64,000 nt of DNA from Candidatus Faecousia intestinigallinarum. Its GTDB lineage: Bacteria; Bacillota; Clostridia; Oscillospirales; Oscillospiraceae. How positions within the stretch are numbered: the first letter of the stretch is position 1; every line of letters starts with the position of its first letter. The notes below the pieces were generated by a model. That model was not told the origin of the DNA. It saw only the letters and a program-made list of their open reading frames with translations, and did not search any database. Shown piece by piece: positions 59,195 through 64,000 of the stretch. A program made the position numbers and the translations under genes. Location of the stretch: positions 62,001-126,000 of the forward strand of contig DVKX01000047.1 in the NCBI GenBank assembly GCA_018715805.1, read 5' to 3'.

Positions 59195-60460
59195 ATGATT
59201 ACCCTTATCCAATTACAGCCCGGAATCACTCTGCGCTGCTGCCAGGATTCCCGCTTTAAGCAAGGGCTGCTTTCTTTTCAGTTCCTGCGTCCCATGCAGC
59301 GGCAGGAGGCCGCCGCCAACGCGCTGCTTCCTGCGGTGCTGCTGCGGGGCAGTCAGGAGTACCCAGACCTGCGCGCCATCACCCTGGGGTTAGACGCGCT
59401 ATACGGCGCGGGCATCGGCGCTGCCGTCCGCCGTGTGGGGGATTGCCAGGCCAGCGGGCTGAGCATGACCTTTCTGGAAGACCGCTTCGCCCTGCCCGGG
59501 GAGCAGGTATTCGCCCCCATGGTGGATTTCTTCCAGTCGCTGCTGCTGCATCCCCTGCTGCAAGACGGCGTTTTTCGGGAGGACTATGTGGAGAGCGAGA
59601 AGCGCAACCTGATCGCCGCCATGGAGTCCCGCCGGAATGACAAGACCGTTTATGCCATGGATCGTCTGCTGCAAAATATGTGCCGCCAGGACAGCTACGG
59701 CATCCCCCGGCTGGGAGAACCTGCTCAGGTGCGGGAAATCACCCCCCAGAGCCTCACCGCCCACTATCAGGCGCTGCTGGCGGAAAGTCCTGTGGAGCTG
59801 CTCTATGTAGGCGCTTGTTCTCCGGAGCAGGCCGCCGCCCGCCTGTCGCCCCTGGCGGAGGCGCTGGGCAGCCGCAGCGGGCAGCCGCCGGTACAGCGTC
59901 CCTTTCAGGACGCCGGCGGCGGTCAGTGGCAGGAAGCCATGGAAATTTCCCAGTCCCGCCTGTGTCTGGCCTTCGCCACTCCCGTCACCCTGGGGCATAC
60001 GCTGGCCGTGCCCATGCGGCTTATGAATTTGGTGTTCGGCGGGGGCATGATGAACAAGCTGTTTCAGAACCTCCGGGAAAAAATGAGCCTGTGCTACGAT
60101 ATTTCCTCCGCCTATCATGCCGGCAAGGGCATCCTTACCGTCACCGCAGGCATCGACGCCCAGAACGCGGAGCTTGCCCGCCGGGAGATCCTGGCGCAGC
60201 TGGAAGCCTGCTGCCGGGGGGACATCTCGGAGCTGGAGCTGACCGGCGCCAAGGAAGCCATGTGTTCCTCCCTCCGCGCTGCCTTTGACGCTCCGGAATC
60301 CATGGAGAGCTATTATTTCTCCGCCGCCCTCAGCAGCATGGATATGGATGTGCCGGAGTATACCCAGGCCATTCTCGCCGCGAATATCGGCCAGCTGTCT
60401 CAGGCCGCCCGCACCCTGCGCCTCCATTCCGAATTTTTACTCAAGGGGGAACCCAAATGA
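59195..60460 (+). CDS. M16 family peptidase-like protein (YfmF-like)
   Basis: M16 fold; lacks canonical HXXEH; paired with second M16 gene. Confidence 0.82.
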   Translation: MITLIQLQPGITLRCCQDSRFKQGLLSFQFLRPMQRQEAAANALLPAVLLRGSQEYPDLRAITLGLDALYGAGIGAAVRRVGDCQASGLSMTFLEDRFALPGEQVFAPMVDFFQSLLLHPLLQDGVFREDYVESEKRNLIAAMESRRNDKTVYAMDRLLQNMCRQDSYGIPRLGEPAQVREITPQSLTAHYQALLAESPVELLYVGACSPEQAAARLSPLAEALGSRSGQPPVQRPFQDAGGGQWQEAMEISQSRLCLAFATPVTLGHTLAVPMRLMNLVFGGGMMNKLFQNLREKMSLCYDISSAYHAGKGILTVTAGIDAQNAELARREILAQLEACCRGDISELELTGAKEAMCSSLRAAFDAPESMESYYFSAALSSMDMDVPEYTQAILAANIGQLSQAARTLRLHSEFLLKGEPK

Positions 60461-61743
60461 CCCTGACCCACTACCCCCGCTTGGATGAGGCGGCGTATGT
60501 CCGCCGCCTGGACAACGGCCTGACGGTGATCGTATCCCCCAAGCCGGGTTTTTCCAAAAAGGTCGCCTATTTTGCCGCTAATTACGGGGCGATCCACACG
60601 GATTTTCTCCTGGACGGGGAAGATTTCCATACTCCCAGCGGCGTAGCCCATTACCTGGAGCATAAGCTGTTCGACCTGCCCGGCCGGGATGTCTCCGAGG
60701 AATTTGCCGCGCTGGGGGCGACGGTGAACGCGTTCACCAGCTACGACATGACCGCCTACTATTTCTCCACCACGGAGAACTTCAGCGCCTGCCTGGAAAA
60801 GCTGCTCTCCTTTGTCTCCACCCCCTACTTTACCCAGGAGACGGTGGCAAAGGAACAGGGCATCATCGGCCAGGAGATCGACATGACCGCCGATCTGCCG
60901 GACGCCAAAAGCTTTGAAATGCTGGCGGAGGCCATGTATGCCAAGCATCCTCTTCGTGTCCCCATTTTGGGCACCCGGGACTCCATCGCCGAAATCACCC
61001 CGGAGATGCTGACGCTCTGCCACCGCGCCTTCTACGCCCCCAGCAATATGGTGCTGTGCGTGGTGGGGGATGTGGAGCCGGAAACGGTCTGCCGGCTTGC
61101 AGAGACGGTGCTGGGCAGCGCTTACCGCGCGCCCGGAACAAAGCAGACCGACTGGCGGGAGGAAATGACCTGCCCCGCTTCGCAGGCGCACGCCTCCATG
61201 GAAGTGGCCATGCCGTTGTTCCAGCTGGGCTTCAAGGCGGAGCCGCTGGGCAGCGGCGAGGAGGCCATCCGGCAGGAGCTATTAGGGGATCTGGCGGCGG
61301 AAGCCCTGTTCGGAGAATCCTCGCCGCTATACCTGCAGCTTTATCAGGAGGGCGTTATCGACGCCTCCTTCGGCGGGGGCTTTGAGGCTCTGGACGGAGC
61401 CGCCCTGCTGGTCTGTTCCGGAGATTCCTGGGAACCGGAGAAAGTCCGCCAGGCCATTTTGCAGGAGGCGCGGCGGCTCCGTGCCGCCGGTATCCCCGAA
61501 AAGGATTTCGCGCGCATGAAGCGAAGCGCTCTGGGTCGCCGCATCCGGGATTTAGACAGCTTTGACAGCACCTGCTTCCGCCTGTGCGCCTGCTTCTTTT
61601 CCGGGTTTGACTATTTCCGCTTCCCGGAAATGTATCAGCAGATCACCCCCCAGGACGTGCAGACCTTTCTCCGCCGGGTGGTGCAGCCGGAGCGCTGCGC
61701 CATGTCCGTGATTTTTCCCATTGAACAGGAGGATTTCCAATGA
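60457..61743 (+). CDS. M16 family zinc peptidase (YfmH-like)
   Basis: HYLEHKLFDLPGRDVSEEFAALGATVNAFTSYDMTAYYFSTT (HXXEH motif). Confidence 0.9.
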   Translation: MTLTHYPRLDEAAYVRRLDNGLTVIVSPKPGFSKKVAYFAANYGAIHTDFLLDGEDFHTPSGVAHYLEHKLFDLPGRDVSEEFAALGATVNAFTSYDMTAYYFSTTENFSACLEKLLSFVSTPYFTQETVAKEQGIIGQEIDMTADLPDAKSFEMLAEAMYAKHPLRVPILGTRDSIAEITPEMLTLCHRAFYAPSNMVLCVVGDVEPETVCRLAETVLGSAYRAPGTKQTDWREEMTCPASQAHASMEVAMPLFQLGFKAEPLGSGEEAIRQELLGDLAAEALFGESSPLYLQLYQEGVIDASFGGGFEALDGAALLVCSGDSWEPEKVRQAILQEARRLRAAGIPEKDFARMKRSALGRRIRDLDSFDSTCFRLCACFFSGFDYFRFPEMYQQITPQDVQTFLRRVVQPERCAMSVIFPIEQEDFQ

Positions 61744-62612
61744 ACGGCTTTACCACCATTTCTTTCCCCGGTTTGGGGATCGAGCTGAACCCCGGGCGCG
61801 TGCTGACCATCGGATCGCTGAATATCCACTATTACGGCTTAATCATCGCTTTCGGCCTGGTGCTGGCTGTGATCTACGCCGGCCGCCGGTGCAGGCAATT
61901 CGGCTTCACCCAGGACGATCTGCTGGACGGCGTGCTGTGGGTCACACCCTTTGCCATTCTCTGCGCCCGCGCGTATTATTGCATTTTTGAATGGGAGCAG
62001 TACGCCGACAACCCCATCTCCGTGCTGTATATCTGGAACGGCGGTCTGGCCATTTACGGCGGCGTACTGGGCGCCATCGTCGGGATCCTGGTATTCTGCC
62101 GGGTCAAGAAGCTCAAAACAGCCGCCGTGCTGGACTTGGTGGCGCTGGGCTTCCTCATTGGCCAGGGCATTGGCCGCTGGGGAAATTTCTTCAACCGAGA
62201 GGCTTTCGGCGCGCCCACGGACTCCTTCCTGCGCATGGGGCTGCTGGACGCCGCCACCGGGGAAGTCACTTACTATCATCCCACCTTCCTCTATGAATCC
62301 CTTTGGAATCTGGCGGGCTTTGTGCTGCTGCATTTTCTCTCCAAGAAGCGGAAATACGACGGGCAAATCGCCTTGGGCTATGCGGCCTGGTACGGCCTTG
62401 GCCGGGCGTTTATCGAGGGTCTGCGCATGGACAGCCTCTATTGGGGGCAGTTCCGGGTCAGCCAGGTGCTGGCGGCAGTCAGCTGCCTAGCTGCCGTGGC
62501 CGCGCTGCTGGCGCTCTCTTTCCGTCCCCACAGCCCGGAGAAGCTGTTTGTGAACCAGGTAGCCGCCAGAGAAGCCGCAGACAGCGGCGCGGAAGCCCAG
62601 GAAAGCGAATAA
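61740..62612 (+). CDS. lgt: Prolipoprotein diacylglyceryl transferase
   Basis: IHYYGLIIAFGLVLAVIYA, GQGIGRWGNFFNREAFG, HPTFLYESLWNL. Confidence 0.96.
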   Translation: MNGFTTISFPGLGIELNPGRVLTIGSLNIHYYGLIIAFGLVLAVIYAGRRCRQFGFTQDDLLDGVLWVTPFAILCARAYYCIFEWEQYADNPISVLYIWNGGLAIYGGVLGAIVGILVFCRVKKLKTAAVLDLVALGFLIGQGIGRWGNFFNREAFGAPTDSFLRMGLLDAATGEVTYYHPTFLYESLWNLAGFVLLHFLSKKRKYDGQIALGYAAWYGLGRAFIEGLRMDSLYWGQFRVSQVLAAVSCLAAVAALLALSFRPHSPEKLFVNQVAAREAADSGAEAQESE

Positions 62613-62652
62613 CAAAGCATGGGCGGCGCAAAAGCGCCGCCCATGTCCTATT

Positions 62653-63114
62653 TTACCGCCGGCACAGCTCCCCCAGCAGCTCCAGGATCGCTTGGCACTG
62701 CTCCCGCAGCTGCTGCGCCAGGCATTGAAATACCCCGCCGTATTCCCGGTCGCTGACCCGGCTGCTGTACTCCGTAAGACCCTCCAGGCTCCGCCCATAG
62801 CATCGCCCCAGAATGGCCGCCAGCGGCCGCTCCTCCAGGCGTTGGGGCGGCGCGGGAGGGATTTCCTCCTCCCGCAGCAGCGCTATCCCCCGCAGGCAGG
62901 CCGCCCGTCCCCGGCACCGCCGGTGCAGCCGCAGCAGCGCCTCTTGGTGCCCGGGAAAGCGGGCAGAAAGCTCCCGGAATACCTCCGCCAGCTGATATTC
63001 CCTGGCGATCAGCGCCGCCAAAGGCGCAGGCGGCGTTTCCGCCACCGGCGGCTCCTCCCCTGGACGCACCCGCTGCCATACCCTTGCCGCCATCTGCGGA
63101 TCGATTGTTTCCAT
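62653..63114 (-). CDS. Hypothetical helical protein
   Basis: ORF with plausible ATG (METIDPQMAARVWQRV...); Arg/Glu-rich helices. Confidence 0.5.
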   Translation of the reverse strand: METIDPQMAARVWQRVRPGEEPPVAETPPAPLAALIAREYQLAEVFRELSARFPGHQEALLRLHRRCRGRAACLRGIALLREEEIPPAPPQRLEERPLAAILGRCYGRSLEGLTEYSSRVSDREYGGVFQCLAQQLREQCQAILELLGELCRR

Positions 63115-63268
63115 ATCCGTCCCCCCAGCATGAGATTCTCTTACAGTATACGGGGGGCTCGGAAAACTTTTCCCCATTTTTTGGTGCGGGAATTGAAAAA
63201 AATGCTTCCCTTTTTCGTCCATTTGTGCTATTATAAATGAAAGTACAACTGCCCTGGGAGGAACTGCT

Positions 63269-63847
63269 ATGCCTAGAACCACCGATAAAGCAGAGAAGAT
63301 CCTGGAATTTGTCAACGACTTTGTGATGGAGAACGGCTACGCTCCCTCTGTGCGGGAGATCGGCAAGGCGGTGGGTCTGCGCTCCACCGCCTCCGTCAGC
63401 TACCATTTGCAGAATTTGCAGCAGTCCGGCCGTCTGCGCTCCACCGGCGTAAAGGGCGCAAAGCGCGCCACTGTGACCGCCGCCCGGCCGGGGCAGATCC
63501 CCATTATCGGCGCGGTGCGGGCGGGTCTGCCCAACCTGGCGGTGGAGGACTACGAGGGCACCGTAGCCTGGAGCGGCGCTCCCGGCTGCTTCGCCCTGCG
63601 GGTGGTGGGAGACAGCATGATCGGCGCCCACATTCTGGAGGACGATCTGGTGATCGTGCGCCCCCAGCCCACGGCAGAGGACGGACAGATCGTAGTCGCC
63701 CGGTTCGAGGGCAACGCCACCGTAAAAACCCTGCGGCGAAAAAACGGGGAGGTCTGGCTGATGCCGGAAAACGACAGCTACCCTCCCATCGACGGCCGAG
63801 AGGCCACCATCATCGGCATTGTAAAGGCTGTAGTGCGGGAATACTGA
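63269..63847 (+). CDS. lexA: LexA repressor
   Basis: PSVREIGKAVGLRSTASVSYHLQNL wHTH; Ala-Gly cleavage site AVRAGLP; VVGDSMIGAHILEDDLVIV; TVKTLRR. Confidence 0.96.
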   Translation: MPRTTDKAEKILEFVNDFVMENGYAPSVREIGKAVGLRSTASVSYHLQNLQQSGRLRSTGVKGAKRATVTAARPGQIPIIGAVRAGLPNLAVEDYEGTVAWSGAPGCFALRVVGDSMIGAHILEDDLVIVRPQPTAEDGQIVVARFEGNATVKTLRRKNGEVWLMPENDSYPPIDGREATIIGIVKAVVREY

Positions 63848-63890
63848 CGGAAACACCACCGCCCGCCTTGCAGAACGCTTTCCACAGTCC

Positions 63891-63917
63891 AAACGCCCCG
63901 CTTACTGCGGGGCGTTT
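63891..63917 (+). terminator. lexA terminator
   Basis: AAACGCCCCG-cttactg-CGGGGCGTTT then T-rich. Confidence 0.8.
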
Positions 63918-64000
63918 GCTTTTTGCCCGCTTTTTTGGGAAAACACTGAAGTCTGTGCCATCCATTCGCAAAATGTTTAAAAAGTTTTACAAAAACGCTT

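Overview
64 kb of a GC-rich, gene-dense, chromosomal-type region from a Firmicutes/Clostridia bacterium (inferred as Oscillospiraceae-like from gene content and RBS style; not verified). Main blocks: (1) Wood-Ljungdahl CODH/ACS genes at the left edge: an apparent AcsC-AcsE fusion (5' truncated), acsB, an AcsV/RACo-like activator and a DUF3786 protein; (2) trkA-trkH; (3) a complete pstSCAB-phoU-phoP-phoR cluster; (4) a peptidoglycan amino-sugar salvage cluster (BadF-type kinase, GH3 NagZ-like, NamZ/DUF1343, AnmK, esterase, MurQ, PIG-L deacetylase, GNAT, sugar ABC transporter, frameshifted YesL/DUF624); (5) tRNA-Met(CAT) and tRNA-Trp followed by a remnant of a tyrosine-integrase C-terminus; (6) a MerR regulator divergent from a DUF4097 lipoprotein, with a 19-bp-spacer MerR-type promoter; (7) assorted housekeeping and transport genes; (8) pckA plus a Na+-pumping decarboxylase (split oadA, gamma-like, biotin carrier, beta); (9) prmA, two M16 peptidases, lgt, lexA. 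Best second-look items: the AcsCE fusion, the salvage cluster, a promoter-structure-terminator ncRNA candidate near 50.02-50.17 kb (possibly 6S-like), the MerR operator, the ABC-operon dyad, the YesL frameshift, the integrase relic, and recurrent intercistronic hairpins. No CRISPR array, rRNA operon or intact prophage was seen.
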